A stretch of DNA of 64,000 nucleotides from Anthoceros angustus (Eukaryota; Streptophyta; Anthocerotopsida; Anthocerotales; Anthocerotaceae): positions 248,001 to 312,000 of the forward strand of contig MU008150.1 in NCBI GenBank assembly GCA_010909165.1, written 5' to 3'. The translations under genes and the position numbers were made by a program. The notes below the pieces were generated by a model, which made no database searches, was not told where the DNA came from, and saw only the letters and a program-made list of their open reading frames with translations. Of the stretch, positions 12,138-25,500 are shown in pieces (the stretch's first letter is position 1; every line of letters begins with the position of its first letter).

Positions 12138-13656
12138 CTCGCCTCACCCTCCAGCCATCAAGTCGAGAGCACCAAACGCCGCAGGCACGCTGCTAAGGAG
12201 TGTGAGCGCCGCCGCAATACATGCATACATGCGGTCAGGCCGATCGACGCGGCCCTATTTCGGTGCCCTCCTCCACACCTCCGCCTCGGGCCTCAGGCCT
12301 CAAGGCCGTTCCTTCCCACGATTCCTTTCCACGTTCGAATCATTCGCACTTATATATATACACCACCTATATTGTTGCCCCCTTCACCTCTGAGGAACCA
12401 TGCACCCATGCTCACCAAACACTCTTACCGGTACACCTTTTAAAGGTATGACTATTACTATTACTTTATATCTGTCGAGCATAATTTTAAGTATAAAATA
12501 AATCTATTCGTTCTATCTTATTATAACCCTTGGTATTATATGTTTGACTATTACATTATCACCCTTAGATTGTTGCCTAGAAGGAATAGAAGGAACCACC
12601 ATACTATAACTGCAAGAGCAAGAGCAATATCACCCCACTGCAACATGATCACAAGGCCACAAGGGTTCCTTCTAACAACTCAGCCCCTAGAAGGATTGCT
12701 TTCAGTTTTCTTAAGACCTGTGATGTATTCTTCTTGGCTAGTTTTGAGCTAGCCAGCAAACATGAACCCTAAGAGGATCTCTGTCTGCCTAGGAAGATTT
12801 TGGGTTTTAAATTTCTTTCAAAATTTTCCTACACTCCTCCAATTTTATTGCAATTTGGTAGGAAATCGTGACGACACCCCATCTCTTCTTCTACCCTTAC
12901 CAAGTTAGTTTACATAAGGACATGAGAGCGGAGACAAGAAGGTACAATAACTAGCATAGTTAAACTTGCCATACTGCGACAACTGCATTAAGTACTATGT
13001 ACTTACGTTGAATGTCTCATATTGCTACATTCATATCACACCTTGCCACCAGGTCGTATCAGAAACAACATCAACGGAGACAAGAAGGTACAGCATCAAC
13101 GGAGACAAGAAGGGAGACAAGAAGGTACACGAACATCGAACAACAACTAACATATGTACTTGAACTCGCTGTACTACTGCGACAACCGTCTGGATACTAC
13201 GTACTCATAGTATCCAGACATAATAATCCGCTATGTACTATATGCTTACTACTAATAATTATAACTAGTAAGTTATCATATAGTTCATGTCATTCCAAGA
13301 TATATATACAATTTACGTAGGTGTACTGGACAGAAGTAGTAGGAATATAGGTGTGCGCAACGTGTTTGCCAAGGGTTGCAGTTGTGGGCAAGACCCGGTG
13401 TAGAAACGACGGAAACAGGTACACACGAGTAATCAGATTTAACATGGTAAACGGGTATGAGTTGGAGGAATGGTAGGAGGAGACGGAGTTGCTTAACCTA
13501 ACTTTTGTAGGTGTCCGTCCGAGTGTGGCCTTAGAGAGTGAGCAAGTACTGGGCGCAGGGCTGACAGTCAATTGGTAATTCCGGTTTGTTATTCGGGCTG
13601 TTTAGCGCAGCTGGTCTGGTTGTGGAGCGCAGTCTCCCTGGAACTTGCGGGCGGGG
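12138..13656. other. Divergent intergenic region, ZFC3H1-like and ubiquilin promoters
   Basis: About 1.5 kb between two divergently transcribed genes. It is AT-rich with tandem fragments around GGAGACAAGAAGGTACA at 13070-13130 and a perfect 10-bp inverted repeat at 13188-13219. No conserved ORF was recognised. Both 5' untranslated regions and promoters must lie here, but no core element can be placed with confidence. Confidence 0.5.
13188..13219. repeat. Perfect 10-bp inverted repeat (hairpin)
   Basis: GTCTGGATAC at 13188-13197 is followed after a 12-base loop by its exact reverse complement GTATCCAGAC at 13210-13219. It lies in the intergenic region upstream of ubiquilin. It could be a hairpin, a dimeric factor site or a small transposon remnant. 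Confidence 0.7.
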
Positions 13657-16119
13657 ATGGGGGAACAGCCGGAAAACTCAGCTGGCGCGAGCGGTGGGGA
13701 TCATGTCACCATCCATATCCGCTGTTCAAACGGAAACAAGTTCTTGGTCGAAGCCGTCCTGACTTCCACGGTGGGAGCGCTTAAAGTTTCACTGGTGGAG
13801 AAATCCGAGATACCAGTCGACCAGCAACGCCTCATCTACAAGGGCCGAGTGCTCAAGGATGACAATTCTCTAGAAAGCTATGGTATTCCGCCTCCCTCCA
13901 TTCATGTGCATTCTACCTACCTGAGGTGTGCGGAGCACAAACCCTAGGCTAATCCATAATCGTGCCTCCATAGTCGCGGCCATGGGAATGTCTTGCCTTC
14001 GCAGCTTCGCTGGGATGAGCAGTTTGTGGAGGCTGACTGGGGTTTGGGTGAAGTATGGATGGGGATTGTGCGGGAATTCAGAGTTGTTTGAATTTCCAGT
14101 TCCGGGTCAGGGCGGATCTGATGCTTCCGGGTATGTGTTCGTCTGACTTTTTTTTTCTCACTGTGCTCGGCGTCGCCAGGGTTGCAGCATGATCACACAG
14201 TCCATCTTGTTAGAGGAGCTCCGTCATCAGCGTCGGTTGCGGCGGCAGCTGCCACTCCGCCTGCTGCATTGCCAGGGTTAGCTGGAGCGTTTCCTGCAGC
14301 TGCGAGCCCGGGTTTGGGGGCAGCTGGCGGTTTGGAGGGCCTGCCATTTCTGGGACCAGGGGGAGCTACTGCTGCCGGTCTTGGACCTGAGTTTCAGCAT
14401 GTACAGCAGCAACTGATTCAGAATCCCAACTTGATGCGGGAGATGATGAACATGCCTGCAGTGCAAAATTTGATGAACAATCCCGAGATGATGCGTAGTT
14501 TGATTATGAGCAACCCGCAGATGAGGGACATAATTGACAGGAATCCTGACCTTGCACATATTTTGAATGATCCTGGCACTCTTCGCCAAACATTGGATGC
14601 TGCTAGAAATCCGGAGCTGATGAGGGAGATGATGAGGAACACAGACCGGGCTATGAGCAATATTGAAGCCTCTCCTGAAGGTTTCAACATGCTCAGGAGA
14701 ATGTACGAGACTGTCCAAGAGCCATTGATGAATGCTGCAGCTATGGGGAGTGATTCTGGTGGTGACACTGCAGCTAATCCGTTTGGAGGATTGTTGGGGT
14801 TACAGCAGTTGACGCTGAATCAGAATCCGCCTCCGGATTCGGCTGCGTCTCCCTTGGGTGCACCAAACTCTGCCTCCACAACCACGGCTCTCCCTAATAC
14901 TGCTCCTCTCCCGAATCCTTGGAATCCTCAACGTAAGTGTCAGCTGCGCTGCCCTTACATGCTTATCAAGAGTCAGGAGTGAGCCTCTTTTCCTGTATCT
15001 GAGGAATTCTTGTTTTCTTTTTCCAGGAGGTACAGGGGGTGCAAACACAACACCGCAGGGACTCGGAGGATCAACTCCTGCAAGTACAGGGTTTGGGTCA
15101 CTAGCGGGGCTCACTGGCTCTGGAGGTCTTGGTGGGTCTGGAACACCAGATTTGGGTGCGTTTGGTGGTTTGGGGTTTGGTTTGGATCCAAATGCAATGC
15201 AGCAGATGCTGCAGAACCCTGCATTTCAGCAGATGCTGCAGAACCCTGCAATCCAGCAGATGATGCAGGGTCTGCTCGCCAACCCACAGTCCATTATGCA
15301 GGTATTTGGAAATATTGGCCCTCCAGGTGGTGCTTTTCCTAGAGTTATCTTTCTGAGCTGTGACCCTCCATGTCCTAACCCTTTGGCTTGGATGTTTCTG
15401 TAGATGTTGAATATGCAGCCTCATTTACAGATGCTGCTAAATGCAAATCCCCAAATCCGAGAGATGATGCAGAGCCCTGATTTCGTGCGGCAAATCACTA
15501 GTCCAGAAAGTTTTCAGGTCTGTATACTTATGCCTGTTGCTTTCTCGGTGTGCTGTCGGTTCGGTGCTTCAGTTTAGCCTGACGCTCTTTTCTTTCGGCA
15601 GCAAATGTTTCAGCAGGCTGCTCTCGGTCAGATTCCAGGGAGGCCACAAGCAGACCAGTGAGTATCAACAAGATTGTCGATGGCAGTAAGGACCTGTTTG
15701 TGGGAATCCCACGTATGGTTGCTGTTGTATGTGAGCAGTAAACTTGTTATGTATTGTGCAGAACACCAGCTCAGGGTGGAGCTCCTGGCAGCGTTCCTGT
15801 TCTTGATTTGAACTCATTGTACAGCATGTGGGGTGGGCTTGGAGGTGGTTTCCCATTGGACTCTGCCGGAGGTAGGTCTGCAAGCAAGTACCTCCTTAAT
15901 CTGAGTGTACTACAATTGGAGTCATTTCGTGACGTCTCATGAGCTGCTGGTTTGGCAGCAAATGTGCCTCCTCCAAACGCGGAACAAGTGTTTGCCCAAC
16001 AGCTCTCCCAACTGCAAGAAATGGGGTTTTTTGACCAGCAGACCAACATCCGGGCTTTGACTGCGAGCGGGGGCGATGTCCAGGCGGCCGTGGAATGGTT
16101 GCTGAGAAATCAAATCTAA
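13657..16119 (+). CDS. DSK2: Ubiquilin/DSK2 ubiquitin shuttle protein
   Basis: Seven exons: 13657-13882, 14180-14932, 15027-15301, 15404-15517, 15602-15657, 15762-15871 and 15959-16119, giving about 564 residues with matching phases. The ATG at 13657 opens [10 protein letters not shown]. The N-terminal ubiquitin-like domain follows ([16 protein letters not shown] to [14 protein letters not shown]). The centre holds STI1-type repeats rich in Asn-Pro and Met ([29 protein letters not shown], later [20 protein letters not shown]). The C-terminus is a UBA domain ([20 protein letters not shown] to [10 protein letters not shown]) ending at the stop. Ubiquilins bind the proteasome through the UBL and ubiquitylated or exposed hydrophobic clients through UBA and STI1, delivering them for degradation or autophagy. 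Length and domain order are normal for plant DSK2. It acts in cytosol and nucleus. Confidence 0.96.
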
Positions 16120-17687
16120 CAGCTGACTAACAGAATGGGCACGATTCGGGTGACGGCTCTATTACCCCTCCCGCTTATCCGCTTCTATACCAGGTCATGT
16201 ATGTAGCTGGTTTTGGCTTGCTGGGCGATTGTGTATATCACAGCTGTGGCTCTTCTCTCCGGGACATTCTCAGCGTTATAAAACATACAGTAGCTTGCAT
16301 TTATGAGTGGACGCTCACACAGCGTCCACTCTGCTTCCCTTCTCGCCACTAAGAAGGATAAAAAACCAGAAGATGCAGCAGATCTTGTTCTTGGTAGACT
16401 TGCCGTCGTTTGCTTTATGAGTCCTTATCAGCTCCCTCTTTAGCAGGACTTGATGCAGCCTATTCCCAGAAGCTGTGGATTTGTTACTAATTGGGGACCA
16501 TTTTCCGCCGACAGGATGGGTCTAATACGTATCTCAATCCGGGGAAGATAAACGATGAACTCCAAGGCAGTCCTACAGAGCATCGGTGCATGGGTGGAAC
16601 ATCACTGTCCTGTGTTTGGGCTACATCAAACTCCTAACACTCTTTCACCGCATCAGTGCACGGATGGAACATCACTGTCCTGAGTTTGGCCTACATAAAA
16701 CCCCCAACACTCATCGGTGAAAGAGTGGAGACTTCATAGATATGAAGAAATGGGAAGGAACGCAGAAACTTCATAGATAGATGCCGGGTGGGGAACAACC
16801 CACTGAAGGGCCTTAGGCCATGGGACTAGTCCCGCGATTGTTTACCCTGAAATTACCTCCAAGGTGTCATACTTTACCTTGAAATTATCTATTGTCCCAA
16901 GACGTAATCGAGAATAAAAAAGGGCATAATTACCACGGGAGCTGAAGATGCCGGCCTGAAAATCGGGCCGAAACAGAGCCAGCACATGGCATAGAGGAGA
17001 CCTACCCCTTTCTTACGGCTGTGGCAGGCCATGTAAGCTGAAACTGTTAAGGCACTTTGGTGACGAATTAAGCACAGTTATTAGTAGGTCTGTAAATGCC
17101 AGAAATGCAGGGTAAGGGACTTGTGTCTTACCATAACTTGTAGGCTCCGGCGTCCCATCAGACTCCCAAGTGGTCCGTGATTCAGCCCCAGCCCTGGACT
17201 GTACAGACACGTCGCTATCGCCGGCAACTTGCCGGGCGTAAAACCCACGGGTGCATTCCTTGACATGTCACACCATAAGTGTCGTCTTGTACCGCCACCA
17301 TTACGCAACTAATCCACGATTCACTCACAAGACGTGAGCAAGTCCATAATTCTGGTGCTGCTGTCCTTGAGAGCAACTCGTGTCCGAGTGAGTGGAATGC
17401 ACGCCAGACTGTTCAAATGTGAGGGGATCAAGATCTGCAAAGAACGTGGAATCGCATGCACCATGGCTGCCGCAGATGGAAGGCTGTAGGATAATTCCCT
17501 TCTCGTAAGCGCAAATTGAGGTCGGTTCTTTCCAAGTTGAAGCGTGAAGCTGCAGTCAAGGCATGCGAGGTGCACCGCGCCAGAGTTGCTTCTTAATTGG
17601 ACAATGTGGTGCTTACAGGTGGAAACATTACATAATCCGTTGGAGGTTTCACATTCGGCACGAATTCGGGAGCAGCCGGCTTGCAGG
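16120..17687. other. Intergenic between ubiquilin and beta-galactosidase
   Basis: About 1.6 kb with no recognised gene. It contains a diverged direct repeat of about 70 bp (16579-16720) and repeated ACTTCATAGAT motifs near 16730-16780. The distal part is likely the promoter and 5' leader of the beta-galactosidase gene. Confidence 0.5.
16579..16720. repeat. Two diverged direct repeats of about 70 bp
   Basis: Both copies share TGGAACATCACTGTCCTG followed by a GTTTGG..CTACAT..AAAC block and a CAACACTC/TAACACTC end. The second copy begins near 16650. Several substitutions separate them, so the duplication is older than the 28-30 kb one. Confidence 0.7.
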
Positions 17688-20600
17688 ATGATGAACTTCA
17701 AGGCTCTGGTGATCGCGATCCTGTTGACGCTGAATTTCAGCCGAGGAGATGACAATTCTTCCCCACCTCCAACGAACACGATGAAGAAAGGCCTGCAGGT
17801 CACCTACGACAGACGTGCTCTTGTCATTGATGGCCAGCGCAGGATACTCAACTCTGGCTCCATCCACTATCCCCGCAGCACTCCGGAGGTCAGTTTCGGA
17901 ATTGCATGCATATGGCTCTCACGCGCATTCAGAGACACAGCCAATTCAATCTTCAGTTGTTTCCGAGTCCGTTCTACACTTGTCCCTGCCGAAGTTTTCG
18001 AAGTGTGCATGGACTATGATGTGCCTATTTGTGACAGATGTGGCCGGGTTTGATTTCGAGGGCTAAAGATGGAGGGCTGGACGTCATTCAGACTTATGTG
18101 TTCTGGTCTGGCCACGAACATTATCGGGGACAGGTAGAAATCCTGGTTTGGCCACTGGTGTGCATTGCTATCTGCTTTGGTGACGTGCTCACGTGCTTAC
18201 AGCGTTCTGCCGTTGCCACACAGTACCATTTCCGGGGCCGATACGATTTAGTTCAATTCATCAAGCTGGTCCAGGACGCCGGGCTGTATGTCAACCTCCG
18301 CATTGGTCCATATGTCTGTGCAGAGTGGAACTTCGGGTATGGAAATCTCAGGTTATGCTGATTTGCAAGGCGTGTCTTGATTTTCAAATGTGGATCACTT
18401 TCTTGATCGTTTACTCAGAGGCTTTCCAGCTTGGCTAAACGAAATTCCTGGTATCGCATTCCGGACAGACAATCAACCGTTTGAGGTACATCCCTGGAGT
18501 CCAGACCGACTGATTTCTGTTTGATAAGTCGAGCGTTCTCTGAAACTAGACTGTGTCTGACTCCACGGAATCGATGTCCTTGCCAGGATGAGATGCAACG
18601 CTTTGTCCAGGAGATAGTGAGTTTGATGCGAAAAAACAACCTCTTCGCTGAGCAAGGAGGACCAATAATCCTGGCTCAGGTGTGTTGTGTTGTCTGTGTT
18701 GGTTTACTTCTTTTTTAGAAAAGTCTGCTGGTCTACGCGTATGCTCATAGATTCCTGAAGGACGTGTTTGAATCTTGCAAATGAATCTTGCAGATCGAAA
18801 ATGAGTATGGCAACATACAGAGTGCGTTTGGAGATGCTGGGCACAGGTATATGGAATGGGCAGCGGCCTTGGTGACAACTTTGAACACCACAATTCCGTG
18901 GATTATGTGCCAACAAGACGATGCTCCAGCAAACATTGTAAGGATCTGCTGTTTGTTCGCTGCTCTCCCAACTTCACTTCGTTGGGTGTGAAGAGCAGGA
19001 GTCCAGGTTGGACTGATGTATATGTTTGCATTGCAGATAAATACATGCAATGGATTCTACTGTGATGATTTTGAACCATCTGATAGCAACAAACCTAAGA
19101 TGTGGACCGAGAACTGGACAGGCTGGTATGTTGCTCAATCGTTCTGTTTGGTGAAATTGCCTCCTGATATGGCGGAAAAGAACTGTAGCGGCATCAGTGG
19201 TTTTGATACCGTTTTCAGGTTTCATCTTTGGCAAGGCTCGAGACCTCGTCGTCCAGTTCGGGATGTCGCTTTTGCTGTGGCACGGTTTTTCCAACGAGGC
19301 GGCAGCTTTCAGAACTACTACATGGTACTGGGCTCACCATAGTGTCTTTGACCTAGGATGAGGGACGGTGACTGCTCTGTTGAAGTTGACGCGGGCCTAA
19401 GAAGCGCCTGCTGCTTAATTTGAGCAGTACCATGGTGGAACAAACTTCGCACGGTCATCCGGAGGCCCATTTATCACGACAAGTTATGACTATGATGCCC
19501 CTATAGATGAATACGGTGAGCTCCTGTACAGGACAAGTTTGCTCGATCTCGTGAAACATGCAGCTGACAGATACGATGCTTGTAGGATACGAGAGACACC
19601 CCAAATGGGGTCACTTAAGGGAGCTTCATTTAGCGATCAGAATGATCGAGCCTGCCCTGGTTGCAAGTGATTCCTTGTCTCTTTACTTGTCACTCTCCGA
19701 CTCTGGCGAGCAAGAGGTAGGCACTGCATGCAGAAATGCTGAGTAGGGGGCAACGTGTTTGCGAATCGATGGCAACTGATACATGCCGGTTTCATAAACG
19801 TGCAGGCCTATGTGTACTCGGATGTTCAGAATGCTACATCTGTGGAACAGATACTTCGAGATGGAACCCTATGTGCAGCATTTTTATCGAACACAAACAC
19901 CTCTTATGCGACAGTTTCCTTTAATGGCCACGCCTACGATTTGCCCGGGTGGTCTGTCAGCATCCTCCCTGACTGCCGGACTTCTGTGTACAACACAGCA
20001 AAGGTATGGTCCTCATATGCATGGGTGTACAGTCGTTGAAGCCCAAAGAAGATACATCCTCAACAGTGTTTTGCTGTGTTTGAACAGATCACAGCAATGT
20101 CTTCCTTGATGAAATTCAATACCGTTTGGTCTTCATCGGGATGGGCCTCGTACCAGGAGCCCACGGGTGTATCACTGGGCTCAGCATTCTCCCATGCTGG
20201 CTTACTAGAGCAGATTCGTACCACACATGACCTGACAGATTATTTGTGGTACACAACCAGGTCGGTAGAGTGTACGCTGCTGTCGATCAAAACATAAAGT
20301 GCTTCTGGCGAACCTATCGAGCTGCTTGAATATGTAGTGTGGACATTCGCCAGGCTAAATTTGCCTCCTAACATGCAGTCTGCAGATCTCAGAAACCGAG
20401 TTTAGCGCTCTTGGGTCAAGTCAGGCCTCCATTTCTATTACATCCCTCAGGGATGGAGTTTATATCTTTGTGAATTCGGAACTGCAAGGTTGGTTGGGTA
20501 TGACAACTTCTTGTGCTATGCAGTATTGACCAGCATGCCCCTCCTAATGTGTGAAGCTGTCAGGAGGGAGAATAGGAAACGGTTCAAGTTTGATATTCGA

Positions 20601-22149
20601 TCTGGAGCAGGCTGTTACCCTACGGGCTGGGATCAATGATATTGCACTGCTTTGCTTCACTGTAGGCCTCCAGGTATGGATCACTTGGATGTCTTTCTCG
20701 TGGATGTCTAGTCTTAATCCGTCCAGTCTCCAAGATTCGTTCCATGTAGTGCATGCGTTTTGGAAGTACGTGAGGCATGGACATAATGTTTTAGTTCCTG
20801 CCCATGTTTCATTCATCACGTGAAAAGAACTACGGTGCAAGATTTGAGGCATTTGGAGCAGGAATTCGAGGCAATGTTACATTAAGAGGTCTTCCTTCTG
20901 GAGAAAGAGATATTGGTGCTGGTAATTGGACCTATCAGGTGACGGATTTTTCCACCCTAGAATCTTGCGTCTTATTTAATCTCCTGCTTATCTGTGACAG
21001 TCCTATAATCAGAGAGATGATATGTAAGCATGGTGTTTTGGTCTATTTTCCAGGTTGGCTTGCAAGGTGAAAGCTGGGAACTTTTTAATCACACTGTCTC
21101 TCCATCTGTCTCATGGAGCTCAGTAATCCCGTCAAGCAATCAGTCTTTGGTGTGGTACAAGGTAAAATTCCCGAAAGCCAACACAAGTGACCAATCATAA
21201 AGCTGACACTCTAAAAGAGTTCTTTTGGCAAGCTGTAGACGCTAGGAGTTGGAAAATCATGCCTTCTGACAAGTGAAGGACTGACAGACTACTTTCAAAG
21301 CTCCACCTGGACAACACGCATTAGCTCTCGACCTGAGCAGCATGGGAAAGGGGCAAGCTTGGATCAACGGTTTTCACATAGGGCGGTACTGGGCTACCGC
21401 TCTCGGTCCTGCAACCGGTTGCTCTCCAGATTGCAATTGGCGAGGACGATACGATCCAAGCAAATGCGCATATGGTTGTGGAAGACCTTCGCAACTTTTG
21501 TAAGTTTGACCTTCTCCCCAAGAAATCCATCTCATGTCCCTGCATTTCACCTTCCGTGGCAGAAGTTTCTGAAACGCTGTTTGATGGGTTCAGGTATCAT
21601 GTTCCTAGATCGTATATTTTTGAAGCAAATGATAATTTGCTGGTTCTGTTCGAAGAAACGAGAGGCAACGTTTCTGGAGTTACACTGCGTACCTTCACTC
21701 CGTCTACAGTCTGTGCGCATGTCAGAGAGTCCGATCCACCCCCTATTGAGGCGTGGGCTCCATTCCAAGAAATTAGTCCATTGCCTCAGGCACGACTGCG
21801 ATGCCCCGAGGGGCAAGTCATCTCAGGTATCAAGTTTGCTAGTTACGGCAACGCCCAAGGTCGGTGCGGAAAGTTTCAACTAGGGACTTGCCACGTCGCA
21901 ACCTCAACGGAAACGGTCAGTCAGGTAGGATCTCGTCTTTGGTTGGCTCGTTCCATGTTTGTGAACGGCAAGTTTCTTTTGGTCAATGCTGGCATTGCGG
22001 GATCTTGTATGTAGGCATGTACTGGGAAGAGTTCGTGCGCACTTCGGGTCGATTGGCGGCAATTCGACGCTGTCGACCCATGCCCTGGAACAGCGAAGAG
22101 CTTGGCAGTGGAAGCAGAGTGCACACCCCCATCCTCTCAGCAAACATGA
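17688..22149 (+). CDS. BGAL: Beta-galactosidase, glycoside hydrolase family 35, with SUEL-lectin tail
   Basis: About 19 exons from the ATG at 17688 ([20 protein letters not shown], a secretion signal) to TGA at 22147-22149, roughly 870 residues. Exon 1 ends at 17888 and exon 2 is 18038-18133. Family landmarks in order: [12 protein letters not shown], the [12 protein letters not shown] segment, [17 protein letters not shown], the acid/base glutamate in IENEYGN (exon 18794-18937), the nucleophile glutamate in MWTENWTGW (exon 19037-19125), [15 protein letters not shown], and [11 protein letters not shown]. The last two exons (21594-21924, 22015-22149) encode a galactose-binding SUEL lectin domain ([20 protein letters not shown], then [12 protein letters not shown] and [17 protein letters not shown]). 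These enzymes are secreted to the cell wall and remove terminal beta-galactosyl residues from pectic and arabinogalactan chains. All catalytic residues are present. Confidence 0.95.
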
Positions 22150-22595
22150 GGCACTGCAACGGACAAACCCAGATTCCCCAACACGCAACAATCCATACAA
22201 ACGTTCTGCAGATAGCCTACAGCTGATCATGCTGTGCCCAAGGTGCATTGGGTTAGTCTCCGACTACCCTTATGCACAGCACTTATGAACATTAGCTAGG
22301 TGTCTCCCTTCTTGTCCATCCTCTTTGTAGGTTAGGACTGGAATGGGAAGATGGATTCTCTACGATGCCTTCACCATCCCTTGACACTGAAGTACTGAGA
22401 GTAGGATTGTGCTCCTCTCCAGTGATGTAAAGCTGCCCGGTTTTCCGTGGATGCCCCTGGATTGGACCTGGACTCTTTGAGCACAACCTGGCACAAGACG
22501 ACAAGGAAGGTAATGCTGTGAGAGCAGGCTTGAATGGAAAATTGAATGCATCTGAAGTGGTGGTGTGGGCCAAGGCTTACGAGTATAGGGATGAA
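22150..22595. other. Short convergent intergenic
   Basis: About 450 bp between the stops of the beta-galactosidase (+) and HD-Zip (-) genes. It probably contains both 3' untranslated regions. Nothing else was recognised. Confidence 0.5.
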
Positions 22596-25500
22596 TCACA
22601 CTTCCCACCAATTGCAAGGCAAGCCTCCTGATCTGCTGTCGACGAGCTCGAACTGGCTTGAGCTGGACTGATCTGCTGATTGTGGGAGGAGCCCTGGGAC
22701 AAAGTCCGGTTCCGGCTCCACTTTGGCGGCTTGGTAGGTGAGCTGCTGGAAAGGATGGTGATGAGCGAAAGCCTGCGGCTGCGGCTGAGGCTGAGTCTGC
22801 GCCTGCATTGTTGGTACCTGGGGCCGGTGGAGAGGTTCAGTACTAGGCTGGCCGCCATTGGCATCGCCACCAGCTGCAGGGGGCACGTGAAATATGCTAA
22901 CGTTGCTCATGCTGCCAGCGGCAGGTTGGGGTGAGGCATAGTCTGTAACTGTTCGGCTCACTGCAGTGACTGCACCCATGTTCAAGGGCAGCCCATGGCC
23001 AGCTTGGGACATGCTGGGAATGACCAGCTTGGCCAGATTGTTGAGATGGCTGCTCTTCATGAACTGGTAAGTGCTGCTCAGCAATGGCCCGTGCGCATGC
23101 CCAACAGGCCGAGGGCCAGCGTAACCACCTGCAACGCTAACATGCACACCCGTAGAAGCTGGACTAGGCTCAACAACATTCATGGAAAAGCCTGAAAGCT
23201 CTCTCCTCATACCAGGGACCATGTTGGTAGGTTCGCTCAAGGAAGGTGCAGAGGGCCCATCACAGGGTGGTGCTATCTCGAGCGTCGGCGGGGGCCCGGG
23301 CGTGGCCTGGCCCAGGCCTATGGGACACAGATTCAACTGACACAGATTCTGGTTCACTTGGTGGAGAGATGGGGAAGACAGGTTCCTCCTAAGTCCTCGC
23401 AATTGCAGGGCTCGGGCTGATGCAGCAGGGTCAGCGAAGGAGAAGAGGCAGTTGTCAGCGGACACCACTCTGCTGGGCACACCAACACCTGGTCCACTAG
23501 TACTGGCCTGATTGACAGTAGCGGAGACCGAACCGGGTGTTAGGTCATGAGGAGTGTCGGCCTGCAGCTGCGAATGATGGATGTGGTCCGTCTGGCTGTT
23601 GTGACATGCATAAGGGACATGGACGTGGTGGTGAGCTTCAGTGCTAGTGGCGTTAGCTGCAAGCAAATGCTGACCTGGTCCAGAGCTGGTAGCATCCAAG
23701 GCCTCCAGCGGTACCGGGTTGGCCATGGGCGGCTGATCTGCAGGAATGGAATCCAAGGTGGGCATGGCATTGGCGGATTCAGGAACACATGGAGGAAAAG
23801 TAGTGGCACTGATGACACTTGTCTCACCCGCAGTCACATTAGTGACAGACAGGGCAGGCAAGTCGACTGCAGCAACGAGCTGTATGTCTTGGGCCGTGGG
23901 CTGCTGGCCATGGGGAGTCTTTGACAGAGAGGTGGTGGAGACCATGGAGGAGTCGCTGGGAGAAGAGACCTTGATGACCGGACTGGAAACCTGGGACATG
24001 TCATAGCCCATCATGGAGGTGTTGTCCGCCAGTGTAGCCATAGTTCCAACTTCCCCCGAGTGCCCTGTTGCGCAGGTTGTTGAACCCTCCGTGAGGGCCA
24101 TCCCAGTCTCATCTGCAGAATTGGCCGGAGACAGTGCGAATCCGGATGATCCCGGGCCCCCGGGCCCGAGCTGCAAAAAGGATTCCCCTTTTCCTGATTC
24201 AGCGGCACGCGATTGCGCATGCGCAGCAGGAGCAACATCAACAGGCGTGGCTTCATCTTCGTCTGCTGTGTTGCGCAGTCCAACATGGTGAAATCCAGTA
24301 GCAGACCGCGGTTGTAATCGGCCAGTAGAGGTGGAAGTACCGGACATAGGTGCAGGAGAGGCCTGCATCTCCTCCACCTTAAGCCTGCTGGTGTGCTGCA
24401 TGCCAATGTCGTCCCCGTCGGGCCTCGGGCCCGGGGGCTCGAATGCTTGCAGCTTTGTTGTGAGAAGTTGCACCTGCAAGAAAGATTTTGGAAGGAAGGA
24501 AGGAAGGGAGGGAGGGAGGGAGGGAGGAGTGTGAGTCCCGACTTCAGCTGGTCAAGAGGACGACGTGCGAGGTGAGGTGAGGTAGGTAGGGTGGCAAGTG
24601 CACTGTAAAGGCGTAGGATGGATACCTGCGACTGGAGATTGTCGCGCTCAAACATGAGGGTGTCGTACTCCAGCTTGAGCTGATCGTAGTCCTTCTCCAG
24701 TTGCTTGTTTTTCCAGCGGGCTCGACGGTTCTGGAACCAGACTGCAACCTGGCGCGGCTGTAGGCCCAGGTCGTGCGCAAGCTGCATTTTGCGTTCCGGC
24801 TCCAGCTTGTTCTCCTTGTCGAAATTGGACTCGAGGGCTCGCAGCTGCTGCACGGTGAGCCTCCGTTTCTTCTCCACATGAGTGCAGTCGACTATGCAGG
24901 TATCCAGGTCGTCTGCAGCGTCGTCAGAGGCGTCGCTGAACATTGTGTAGAAAGAGCGCTTCATCGGGGACACGGTCGCACCTGTGGCTGTGCAGGTAGC
25001 GGCAGCGCATGCTAACGCTGCTCTGGATCCGGATCCAGATCCCCTGTTGTTGTTGTTGTTGAGGTGGAAGTAGAGAGCTGCCGCTGCCGCTTCATCCGCC
25101 ACTACGGCACGGGCCAAGTCCGGGCCTCCCATAGCTAGGTGTGGGCCAACTTCTCTGGAATTAGGTGCAGCAGCAGGTGGAGGGGGATCGGGCAGTGGAA
25201 GCACCTGGAGCGCTACCTCACCCGGGCCCGTTTCCAGCACGCCTCCCCCCAGCTGGTGCCCGTTGTGGGCATGATTCGCGATCGGATTGGCAATATTCAG
25301 CGGTAGCAGCCCATGGCCGTGGCCGTGGCCGTGGCTGTGCCCCTGGTGGACGCTCCACGTTCCGGACTGGTTGCTCCATTGCAGGTGATCTGCCAACATC
25401 GATCACAGCAAGCTTATAACAAGGGATCCGGAACAAGACGCTGCACCTCTCCTCTAGACACGCAATTGTAGGACACCGTTGTGTCGCTCTTATCCCGGAC

